Of a stretch of DNA of 64,000 bases, positions 22,931-30,853 are shown piece after piece (position 1 is the stretch's first letter; each line of letters starts with the position of its first letter). The notes beneath the pieces are model-generated. The model did not search any database. It saw only the letters and a program-made list of their open reading frames with translations, and was not told the DNA's origin. This DNA is from an uncultured Acetatifactor sp. Its GTDB lineage: Bacteria; Bacillota; Clostridia; Lachnospirales; Lachnospiraceae. The position numbers and the translations under genes are program-made. The DNA lies in the NCBI GenBank assembly GCA_910580225.1, contig CAJTXE010000006.1, positions 4,532 through 68,531 on the forward strand, in the 5' to 3' direction.

Positions 22931-25441
22931 CTATTTCACCTGGACTGTGACGGTTCCGCTCTTTTCAAAAGAAATGATGATATCTGTGCCGCTCTTCACT
23001 GCAAACGCCCCGTGGGATTCCTTTATGGTTCCCGCATTCACCAGCACCACCCTGCAGGGCTTCTCCCCGGTGACATCCACCTTGTAGACATCACCCATCC
23101 GCTCAACCTGCACCAGGGTATCCTGCTCAATGCAGTTATCATAAACCACTGTCCCGGTCTCCCCAACCTCCTCCAGGGCATACACACGGAAGGTGACATT
23201 CTCCGCATAATCGTAGACCGGCCCCTCATCACAGGCGCCCACTGCCACCGCACTGCCCTCCCTGACATAAAGAGGAATGCTTAGATAACCGTGTCTCTCC
23301 CGATACCACCGGCCTCCCTGCCTTTCTTCTCCGGTGAGGAAATCAGTCCATCTTCCTACAGGCAAGTAGTATTCTGCCATTCCCTCCTCATTCAGCACGG
23401 GGGCCACCAACAGGGAGTCCCCAAGCATATACTGGCCTGCCAGATAGGCACAGTTTCTGTCATCCGGATACTCCAGGGCCATGCTCCGCATCATGGGCAC
23501 CCCTGTCCGGGAAGTCTCTATGGCATTCCGGTACAAATAAGGCATCAAAGAGGCCTTCAGACGGGTGAAAAACCGCACCACTTCTACGCTTTCCTCATCG
23601 TAAAGCCAGGGCACCCGGTAGGAGGTGGAGCCGTGGAGTCTGGAATGGGTAGAAAGCAGCCCAAAGGCACACCACCGTTTGTACACATCCGGCGTTGACT
23701 TACTTTCAAACCCTCCGATATCATGGCTCCAAAACCCGAAGCCGGAGCTTGTCAGCGACAGGCCGCCCCGAAGACTCTGCTCCATGGACTCATAGTCAGA
23801 CCAGCAGTCCCCGCCCCAGTGTACAGGGAATTTCTGTCCTCCCGCAGTAGCAGAACGGGCAAAAAGCACTGCCTCTCCTTTTCCCCGTCTTCGCTCCAGA
23901 AGTTCAAATACTGCCTGATTGTACAGATAAGCGTAAAAATTGTGCATTTTCATTGGATCCGCGCCGTTGTGCCAGATCACCTCCGTGGGAATCCGCTCTC
24001 CGAAGTCCGTCTTAAAGCAGTCCACCCCCATGTCCAGAAGCCTTTCCAGTCCCTGCTGATACCAGGCAGCGGCCTCCGGATTGGTAAAATCTACAATGGC
24101 CATCCCTGCCTGCCACATATCCCACTGCCACACATCACCATTGGGTCGTCTCAGGAAATAGCCTTTTGCCACTCCTTCATCAAAAAGGATCGACTCCTGG
24201 CCGATATAAGGGTTAATCCACACACAGATTTTAATCCCCTTTGCCTTAATCCGGCGGAGCATCCCCTCCGGGTCCGGAAATACCGCCTCATCCCAGATGA
24301 AATCTGTCCAATGGAATTCCTTCATCCAACAGCAGTCGAAATGGAACACCGACAGGGGAATCCCCCGCTCTGCCATCCCGTCGATAAAGCTCATTACCGT
24401 CTTCTCGTCATAGTCCGTGGTAAAGGACGTGGACAACCACAGTCCGAAGGTCCAGGGGGCAGGCAGGGCAGGCTTTCCGGTCAAATCCGTATACCGCTCC
24501 AGAACCTCCTTTCCGTCTCTGCCGTCCATGATAAAATAATCCAGGTATTCTCCCGCTACAGAAAAGCCCACCTTATTGACCTGCTCTGTTCCCACCTCAA
24601 ACTCTACCTGTTCCGGATGGTTGACAAAGACGCCGTAATTTCTGCTTGACAGATAAAAGGGGATATTTTTGTAAGACTGCTCCGTACTGGTTCCTCCGTC
24701 CTCATTCCAGATGGAAACCGACTGGCCATTTTTCACAAAAGCTCCAAAACGCTCCCCAAGACCGTAAATCCGCTCGTCTACCGACAGTCCCAGCTGCTGC
24801 CTCATATAGGCTCCGCCGCCTTTGTCATAGGCCATGCCCTTCCAGTTTTCCTTCATATAGGACAGGTCTCTGGGAACGCACTTTGTCAGCAGCTTCCCGT
24901 CCCGCTCATAGCGCATACTGAAGGGAAGTTTGGCGATGGTCAGGCTTAAGCAGCCGCTTTTTATGCTTATGCAGTTTTCTGTTTCCTCCACGACCAAAGA
25001 GGATACATCCTTTTCTGTTTCGTCTCTAACCGGCGCTGTGCTATGCTGTTCCTTCGCTATTGTTACATTTTCCGGCGCTGTGGCGGATGCTGCCCCCTCC
25101 CGTGCTGTGACGAAATCCCTCTTATCCGAATCCAGTCCACCACATTTCTCTGCATCTCTGTCCCAGGCCTGCCCATCCGCCCCTATGGCCAGATCAAATT
25201 CCGGCCCCCGCTTTCGGATTCCCCTGTGATGCCAGATCTGCACCCGCAGCATCTCCGGCATGGGCGCCGTAATCCGCAAAGTCAGATTGACACCGTCTAT
25301 GGTATTGCCCCGGCCGTTCACCACCGTCGCAGGGGTACAGAGCACCACTTCCTCCCCTGTGATTCTGCAGTCATAGACTTGTTGTGGGGAAAAAGAAGCA
25401 AAGCCTTCCTTTAATAACCAACATCCGTTTTGAAATTTCAT
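22931..25441 (-). CDS. GH31 alpha-glucosidase/alpha-xylosidase (YicI-like)
   Basis: An 836-residue glycoside hydrolase of family 31, closest by motif to YicI-type alpha-xylosidases, which release alpha-xylose from xyloglucan oligosaccharides. Signature regions are FHFDCCWMKEFHWTDFIWD, the nucleophile motif CFKTDFGERIP and the acid/base region HWGGDCWSDYESM. There is no signal peptide, so the enzyme is intracellular. It is about 60 residues longer than YicI, and the excess is a charged insert of low complexity at about residues 90-145. AGGAGG precedes the ATG. It is upstream of the sialidase-like gene, which has its own promoter. Alpha-glucosidase activity is the main alternative. Confidence 0.9.
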   Translation of the reverse strand: MKFQNGCWLLKEGFASFSPQQVYDCRITGEEVVLCTPATVVNGRGNTIDGVNLTLRITAPMPEMLRVQIWHHRGIRKRGPEFDLAIGADGQAWDRDAEKCGGLDSDKRDFVTAREGAASATAPENVTIAKEQHSTAPVRDETEKDVSSLVVEETENCISIKSGCLSLTIAKLPFSMRYERDGKLLTKCVPRDLSYMKENWKGMAYDKGGGAYMRQQLGLSVDERIYGLGERFGAFVKNGQSVSIWNEDGGTSTEQSYKNIPFYLSSRNYGVFVNHPEQVEFEVGTEQVNKVGFSVAGEYLDYFIMDGRDGKEVLERYTDLTGKPALPAPWTFGLWLSTSFTTDYDEKTVMSFIDGMAERGIPLSVFHFDCCWMKEFHWTDFIWDEAVFPDPEGMLRRIKAKGIKICVWINPYIGQESILFDEGVAKGYFLRRPNGDVWQWDMWQAGMAIVDFTNPEAAAWYQQGLERLLDMGVDCFKTDFGERIPTEVIWHNGADPMKMHNFYAYLYNQAVFELLERRRGKGEAVLFARSATAGGQKFPVHWGGDCWSDYESMEQSLRGGLSLTSSGFGFWSHDIGGFESKSTPDVYKRWCAFGLLSTHSRLHGSTSYRVPWLYDEESVEVVRFFTRLKASLMPYLYRNAIETSRTGVPMMRSMALEYPDDRNCAYLAGQYMLGDSLLVAPVLNEEGMAEYYLPVGRWTDFLTGEERQGGRWYRERHGYLSIPLYVREGSAVAVGACDEGPVYDYAENVTFRVYALEEVGETGTVVYDNCIEQDTLVQVERMGDVYKVDVTGEKPCRVVLVNAGTIKESHGAFAVKSGTDIIISFEKSGTVTVQVK

Positions 25442-25496
25442 GATAACCTCCTATTCCAGTTCCGTAGCAGCACACAGTATTACTTTGTTTATGTCA

Positions 25497-25525
25497 AGTA
25501 TGCTGCCAAAGATTTCCATTGTCAA
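25497..25525 (-). promoter_or_regulatory. Promoter of the GH31 gene
   Basis: On the minus strand TTGACA (25525-25520) and CATACT (25502-25497) are 17 bases apart, 56 bases from the start codon. A second TTGACA overlaps the -10 but has no partner that I trust. Confidence 0.55.
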
Positions 25526-25648
25526 TCACCATAATTCTCTTCTATCCTGCAGAATTGTACCAAACCAATAAAACACTCCTTTTCGGCAAGAATTTCATAT
25601 CCTGATTCCCGCCAAAAAGGAGTTCCTGTTACCTGTTGCTTATTCCAT

Positions 25649-26695
25649 TCACACGGCGTTCTCCGCTGCCGCTTTCCGCTTCTTCAGCCGCTCTATTTCC
25701 CGCTTCTGCGCATTGATGCCCTCACCGGAAAAGGTGTTGTATTCTTCCTTCAGACATTTAATGATGCGCTGCCTGTCCTGGATAGCGGCATTGAAATCCC
25801 CAAGCTGCTCATGAAGCTGCGCCAGAGAATAAAGACCGTCCGTGAGCCTGGGAGGCTCCTGCATCACAAAGCACTTTTCATAGTCCGCCAGAGCCTCTTC
25901 ATATCTTCCTAATTTCTTGAAACGATCCGCCCTGTCGCAGTAAGCCTGCCACCGCTCAGGAAAATGTTCCACCGCCGAATTCCAGTATTCCAGAGCCTTC
26001 TCCAGATCTCCCCTGCCGAACATCACGTCTCCCATATAGGTTTCGTACTGGTGAGTTTTCGCCGCCGTCCGGATCTGCTCAATATAGGGCACCGCTTCAT
26101 CAAAGCGTTTATCATCAAGCATATTTTCGATGACAGCGTAGAGTCCCTGGTAATTGCCGGGATTTTTCACCAGAAATTCCTTGAAATACTCAATGACCTC
26201 AAAGTGATTATCATACCACTCGTCTCCGCACACGCCGTTATTGGCTTCCAGATATGCCACCCAGCCCCGCTTTTCCTCCGGCGCCAATTCCAATGCCTTC
26301 TTCGCATATTCACCGGCCAATTCATGATCATACACTGCCCTGTGGTTATACAACTCAGCCATGCAGCAGTAAGCCCTGACATTCTTGGGGTCATTCTGCA
26401 TCACCCGCTCCAGAAAACGCACACAGTAGTCAAAGGTTTCCGCCGGAATCCTCCTCTCATGCCAGAACATATTCTCCATCCGCTCAAACTCCGCCTCCTC
26501 CGGCATCTGAAACAGCTCGTCGATGGTTATTCCGAAGAAAACGGCAAGATTGGGCAGAAGCGCAATGTCCGGCACACTGGCTCCTGTCTCCCATTTGGAG
26601 ACCGCCTGGAAGGAGACTCCCAGGTACTCTGCCAGTTCCTCCTGCTTCACATTCTTTTCCAGACGCAGATTCTTGATCTTTTTTCCGATATCCAT
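25649..26695 (-). CDS. XRE-family regulator with TPR repeats
   Basis: A 348-residue protein. The N-terminal lambda-repressor-type helix-turn-helix (about residues 5-60) reads KNVKQEELAEYLGVSFQAVSKWETG. From about residue 90 onward there are helical tetratricopeptide-like repeats (for example GRYEEALADYEKCF and GDLEKALEYWNSAV), which usually bind a peptide or partner protein. The C-terminus is a lysine/arginine-rich helix. The ATG at 26695 follows ATGGAGGAA with good spacing. It is a stand-alone gene between a GH31 gene and a ferritin-like gene. The architecture resembles RRNPP-type sensors, though many Lachnospiraceae XRE-TPR proteins have no known peptide. Target and signal are unknown. Confidence 0.88.
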   Translation of the reverse strand: MDIGKKIKNLRLEKNVKQEELAEYLGVSFQAVSKWETGASVPDIALLPNLAVFFGITIDELFQMPEEAEFERMENMFWHERRIPAETFDYCVRFLERVMQNDPKNVRAYCCMAELYNHRAVYDHELAGEYAKKALELAPEEKRGWVAYLEANNGVCGDEWYDNHFEVIEYFKEFLVKNPGNYQGLYAVIENMLDDKRFDEAVPYIEQIRTAAKTHQYETYMGDVMFGRGDLEKALEYWNSAVEHFPERWQAYCDRADRFKKLGRYEEALADYEKCFVMQEPPRLTDGLYSLAQLHEQLGDFNAAIQDRQRIIKCLKEEYNTFSGEGINAQKREIERLKKRKAAAENAV

Positions 26696-26871
26696 TGTAT
26701 TCCTCCATTCAACTATTGTTTGATTTGGTTCTGCATATCAGCTGATGGATTTAGTATATATCGGTTTCCTGCAGAATACAATCGAAGGAAATTCTATCTG
26801 GTTCTAATGACAGTTGAGCCATATCTGTTATTTTGAATTATTTCTGATGTTTTAACGATCCTTCCATCTTT

Positions 26872-27420
26872 TTACAATTCTCCCAGCAGCCCCTGAAGCA
26901 GCATAATATGATATTCCTCGTCCCGGATAATCCGCCGGAGCACGGCATTCACAAATTCGTCGTTTATGTTACGGATATGGGCTCTATACTGAGCGATAGC
27001 ATCCCTTTCCGCCTCTACATCCGCACAGAGCATCCGCCTGGCATCCCTGGAAAGCACCAGATATTCCGGCGTCCAGAGCGTCTGCTTCCCACCTGGCTGT
27101 GTCACAGCGAAGCTGACTTCTCCCCCCAGAAGCTGAATCAGCTCACCAAGCTTCTGTAAATGCATCATCTCCGCCATGGCAATCCCCAAAAGAGTCCTTG
27201 CCAGTCTGCAGTCCGACAGGCACAGACGGTTCTCATTGTTGATATACTGGGTAATGGCCGACAACTCGGATACCGATCCGCAGTAGTCAAAGGCAAGCAG
27301 CGCGGCATAGTCCTGGTTTCTGCACTGAACCTGTATGGGCGGATAAGGCAGATCCAGTATGGCAGGCCTGATGTTGGACATACTGCAGTCATTGGTTATG
27401 GGATTCCTGTTTTTTTCCAT
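26872..27420 (-). CDS. Ferritin-like diiron-domain protein
   Basis: A 182-residue four-helix-bundle protein. Metal-ligand patterns expected for the ferritin-like superfamily are present: ELSAITQY on helix 1, AEMMHLQKLGELI (ExxH) on helix 2, DVEAERDAIAQYRAHI on helix 3 and RDEEYHIMLLQGLL (ExxH) on helix 4. It resembles bacterioferritin/rubrerythrin-type or Mn-catalase-like proteins seen in spore formers, without a rubredoxin domain. I place the start at the ATG at 27420, with AAGAAGG 7 bases upstream. The substrate may be peroxide, O2 or iron storage; the sequence does not decide. Confidence 0.8.
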   Translation of the reverse strand: MEKNRNPITNDCSMSNIRPAILDLPYPPIQVQCRNQDYAALLAFDYCGSVSELSAITQYINNENRLCLSDCRLARTLLGIAMAEMMHLQKLGELIQLLGGEVSFAVTQPGGKQTLWTPEYLVLSRDARRMLCADVEAERDAIAQYRAHIRNINDEFVNAVLRRIIRDEEYHIMLLQGLLGEL

Positions 27421-27559
27421 AGGCAAACCTTCTTCACATCAATTTTCCGGCTTTCAAATCAGCAGCGGGAAATTGCAGTTTCTTTTAGGTTATACTATGA
27501 ATAAAATGCCCATCTGTGCAGTTATGATCTGATAAAGTTTTACACATATAAATTTTTTC

Positions 27560-28705
27560 TTATGCTCCGGAAGAAATGACTATTTTGCAGTAATCCTCCT
27601 TTTTCTCCTTCATAATCATCAAGCCATCCCACAGCTTTCTTCGGGGCAGACGATGCGTGATCAGCGCTGCCGGAGCAATGCTGCAAGTCTCCAGACGTTT
27701 CACCGCATAATGCCAGTCATCCGTATCCTCCCCTGTAAACGAAGAATTCCAGGTTCCGGTGAGGGTAAGCTGATTCCGCAGAATCTTCCAGTAGGTATCC
27801 CTTCCCAATGTCATATCCGAAAGGGGATTTCCCACCAGGATTACCTTTCCGGATGGCCTGACACTGTCGATTCCCCAGGTCAGAACCTGATTCTTTCCCG
27901 TGCATTCAAAGAAAGCATCCGTCCCCCCGGCATGCTCCTGCAGCCAGACGCTCACTTCTTCCTTTTTGCCGTCGCAGTAGTGATGCGGCGAAATTCCCAT
28001 AGACAGAGCTCTCTCCCTTTGCGAATCCTTATTACCTACCACATAGAGATTCCTGTATCCCGCCTCTGTGAGAAAGGCTCCCAGCAGCGTGCCGATTGTA
28101 CCAAAGCCGCATATTGTCACTGGCGCATCCCGGGAAAGCACCTCCTGTGAAGAATATCCCGCTCCCGGGCACTGTGCCGTTTTAAAGGAATTCTCCACCC
28201 CCGGGCACTGTGCCGGCCCACGGGAATTTTCCCCACCGATCCCCTGACGCATGGCATGTACTGCCACCGCCATGGGCTCCAACATAGCTGCCTCCTCAAA
28301 AGATACATTTTCCGGCAGCTCGATCAAATTTGCCACAGGAACCGCAGCATATTCCGCAAAGCCCCCGTCACAGCGGGAACCCAGATAATTGTAGCTGCGG
28401 CACATCTCATACTTTTTCTGCCGGCAGGGCCCGCACTTCCCGCAGGGAATCAGCGGAAACACCCCCACTCTCTTCTGCAGCCAGGCCTCGTCCACCTCCG
28501 GTCCTACCTCTTCCACCACGCCGGAAAACTCATGCCCTATGACCAGCGGATGTCTGTGAGCTCCTGTCTCAAACACCCGCTGAATATCTGAACCGCAGAT
28601 TCCTGCCGCCTTTACGTTCAGAAGTACCTGTCCCGCCTCCGGCGACGGCCTCTGGCCTTCCTCATATCTCAAGTCATTGATTCCGTAAAGCCTCCATGCT
28701 TTCAT
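27560..28705 (-). CDS. Zinc-dependent medium-chain alcohol/polyol dehydrogenase
   Basis: A 381-residue MDR-superfamily dehydrogenase. The catalytic zinc cysteine is in AAGICGSD, the GHE motif in VIGHEFSG, the structural zinc cysteines in PCGKCGPCRQKKYEMC, and the NAD-binding glycine motif in CGFGTIGTLLGAF. The overall pattern is that of sorbitol/galactitol-1-phosphate dehydrogenases. Between the catalytic and nucleotide domains (about residues 157-185) it carries an unusual two-copy 12-residue repeat. The ATG follows CAGGAGG. It lies 40 bases after a TarI/IspD-type cytidylyltransferase gene, so the pair may make a CDP-activated polyol, as TarJ and TarI make CDP-ribitol. That pathway is inferred from the pairing. 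Confidence 0.88.
   Translation of the reverse strand: MKAWRLYGINDLRYEEGQRPSPEAGQVLLNVKAAGICGSDIQRVFETGAHRHPLVIGHEFSGVVEEVGPEVDEAWLQKRVGVFPLIPCGKCGPCRQKKYEMCRSYNYLGSRCDGGFAEYAAVPVANLIELPENVSFEEAAMLEPMAVAVHAMRQGIGGENSRGPAQCPGVENSFKTAQCPGAGYSSQEVLSRDAPVTICGFGTIGTLLGAFLTEAGYRNLYVVGNKDSQRERALSMGISPHHYCDGKKEEVSVWLQEHAGGTDAFFECTGKNQVLTWGIDSVRPSGKVILVGNPLSDMTLGRDTYWKILRNQLTLTGTWNSSFTGEDTDDWHYAVKRLETCSIAPAALITHRLPRRKLWDGLMIMKEKKEDYCKIVISSGA
28153..28224. repeat. 36-bp in-frame tandem repeat inside the dehydrogenase gene
   Basis: Two copies (28153-28188 and 28189-28224) share the core CCCGGGCACTGTGCC and encode ENSRGPAQCPGV and ENSFKTAQCPGA, with a partial third unit on one side. The repeat keeps the reading frame. 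Confidence 0.85.
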
Positions 28706-28745
28706 GCCGTTTTCCTCCTGCTCTCTTCCCTCCAGCCCTTTCTGC

Positions 28746-29474
28746 TCACAGCCGCTCTGCGGCCCTTTGCAGATCCGCCTCTGTCGTAATCTTGAAATTC
28801 TTCTCGTCCCCCGGTATCATCGCAATGTCCATCCCTGCCATAACCGCAGGCTCCGTGGAGCCGTTGATCTCCAGAATCCGTTCCGGCAAAAGCGCCAGAT
28901 TTGCCTGATAATATTTTTTCAGAAGAAACAATTCCGGCGCCTGCCCTGCATAAATACAGCCACGGTCCAACAACTCATCCACCTGCCGGCCGTTTCTGCT
29001 CAAATACACAGTATCCTTCATAGGCAGAACCGGCATTACGCCGTCATGCCCTTCCAGTGCGTCATAACAGGCCTTCAGCATCTCCACACTTAAAAACGGA
29101 CGGGCTCCGTCGTGAATCAGCACCGTATGTCGGTCAAAATCCGCATAATTGGAACTCAACAGCCTCTTTTCTACGTCTATGCAACCCAAAGTTAACTCTA
29201 AACCGTTTAAAATGGAACTTTGACGGTTCTCACCGGGCGCAGCAAAGCCTGCAATCTTCTCTGCGTCAAGCCCTGCTCTCCGGACATCCTCAACTATGGC
29301 TTCCTGCCATGCCTGCTCTGCCACTATCACCACCCTGTGGATCAGCGGAAATGTCAGCAGGGGTTCCAATGCATACGTCACCAGCATTCTACTGTTGACA
29401 TGAATATATTGCTTTGGAATATTTGACGGAATCCGGCTTCCGGTTCCGCCTGATAAAAGTAATGCGGTGTTCAT
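28746..29474 (-). CDS. IspD/TarI-family cytidylyltransferase
   Basis: A 242-residue nucleotidyltransferase that moves CMP from CTP onto a sugar- or polyol-phosphate. Family motifs are the CTP-binding loop LLSGGTGSRIPSNIPKQYI, HDGARPFLS with the metal-binding aspartate, and the C-terminal NFKITTEADLQRA. Both IspD (methylerythritol phosphate) and TarI (ribitol phosphate) share these. I favour a TarI-like or other CDP-polyol role because a polyol-type dehydrogenase gene follows after 40 bases and ispE is far away in another operon; if the genome has no other ispD, this call would change. AAAGGAA precedes the ATG at 29474. Confidence 0.85.
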   Translation of the reverse strand: MNTALLLSGGTGSRIPSNIPKQYIHVNSRMLVTYALEPLLTFPLIHRVVIVAEQAWQEAIVEDVRRAGLDAEKIAGFAAPGENRQSSILNGLELTLGCIDVEKRLLSSNYADFDRHTVLIHDGARPFLSVEMLKACYDALEGHDGVMPVLPMKDTVYLSRNGRQVDELLDRGCIYAGQAPELFLLKKYYQANLALLPERILEINGSTEPAVMAGMDIAMIPGDEKNFKITTEADLQRAAERL

Positions 29475-29543
29475 GTTTATATTTCCTTTACTATTTGTAT
29501 TTGCAGCTGTCCCAAAGTCTGTCCTGCCCAGCAGTTCCCGGCC

Positions 29544-29957
29544 TCACAGTACCATAATCAGTGTCCCAAGACCGATCAGCACCGTCCCAACAATGGATTT
29601 CATGGTAAATTGCTCATGAAGGAATACAAATGCCATCACCAAAGTAATCACCACACTCAGTTTATCCACAGGCACCACCTTGGAGGCCTGTCCGATCTGC
29701 AGCGCTCTGTAATAGCACAGCCAGGATGCCCCTGTAGCCAGTCCTGACAGAATCAGAAACAGCCAGCTCTTCCTGCCGATCGCGGAGATACCTCCCTGGG
29801 CATGGGTTAAGAACACCATTCCCCAGGACATGGCGACCACCACCACAGTTCGGATTGCTGTAGCCAGGTTGGAATTCACCCCTTCAATACCAACTTTTGC
29901 CAGAATGGATGTAAGCGCGGCAAATATTGCCGATAACAATGCGAAAACAAACCACAT
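29544..29957 (-). CDS. Small EamA-domain transporter
   Basis: A 137-residue membrane protein with five predicted helices forming a single EamA (drug/metabolite transporter) domain. It opens MWFVFALLSAIFAALTSILAKVGI and ends with LHEQFTMKSIVGTVLIGLGTLI, both typical of the family. Most EamA transporters have two such domains, so this short form probably works as a homodimer. CGAGGAGG precedes the ATG. It is 69 bases upstream of the cytidylyltransferase gene on the same strand and may be cotranscribed. Substrate unknown. Confidence 0.88.
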   Translation of the reverse strand: MWFVFALLSAIFAALTSILAKVGIEGVNSNLATAIRTVVVVAMSWGMVFLTHAQGGISAIGRKSWLFLILSGLATGASWLCYYRALQIGQASKVVPVDKLSVVITLVMAFVFLHEQFTMKSIVGTVLIGLGTLIMVL

Positions 29958-30179
29958 AACATTTCCTCCTCGTGCTGCTTTTTTCGTATTTTTCTCAATA
30001 GACTCTTATGCAGCTTCTCAAATCCGATCCTTTGTTTCTATTTTCCAAAATCTATTATAATGGAACAACTTGAGTTATTCAATGGTCCGGACTGTTCTTT
30101 TTTCAAACCGGAAGTCGTTCCATCAGGAATTTACCGGCATACAACTATATACATAATCTCCAGGAGGCATCGTTCGTAT

Positions 30180-30689
30180 GCTGCTTGCACCCTGCTGAAA
30201 ACTGTCTCCGGTCAGATTCTGGGCACTCCGGACCTCTCCCGGGCAGACCATTGCATCCGACAGGCAGGCCTTGGTGAAAAACTGGACTCACTGTCCCAGG
30301 GCATCCACACCAAACTGGATAAACAGCTCTACGCTGATGCCACTGAGCTGTCAGGAGGTGAACTGCAGAAACTGATGCTTGCCAGAGCGCTCTACAAGAA
30401 TGCCCCCATTTTGGTACTGGACGAACCCACCGCTGCCCTGGACCCCATAGCGGAGAATCACATTTACCTCCAATATCAGGACATAGCCCGGAACAAAACC
30501 TCCCTCTTCATCTCCCACAGACTGGCCTCCACCCAGTTCTGCGATCGAATCCTGTACCTGAAAGACGGCAGGATCGCCGAAGACGGAACCCATTCGGAAC
30601 TCATGGCTGCCGGCGGTGATTACGCAGAACTCTATGAACTCCAGAGCTGCTGGTACAAACCCGGCTACACACAGTCCGAACCGGCATAA
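30180..30689 (+). pseudogene. Decayed ABC exporter gene, C-terminal half of the ATPase only
   Basis: The frame from about 30180 encodes the second half of an ABC nucleotide-binding domain: the signature ELSGGELQKLMLARALYKNAP, Walker B ILVLDEPTAALDP, the switch histidine in FISHRLAST, and a normal C-terminus. The whole membrane domain, Walker A and Q-loop are missing. The frame stays open upstream to 30060, but that segment is not ABC-like. It most likely represents the lost partner of the intact ABC protein that starts 165 bases downstream on the same strand; such exporters are usually encoded as pairs. A 5' deletion is the simplest explanation. Confidence 0.75.
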
Positions 30690-30853
30690 TGCCCCAAATC
30701 CGAGATACACATTGCAAAACGATATATCAACATCCTCCCAGCCAATACCCCGGAAGTTTTGCGTACGCATCTCCTCCCAGGCGAAAATCCTATGGCCATG
30801 TTGCACAAGTACGAAATGAGAGATACGAAACCTGGATTAAGAAAGGAAGCCCC

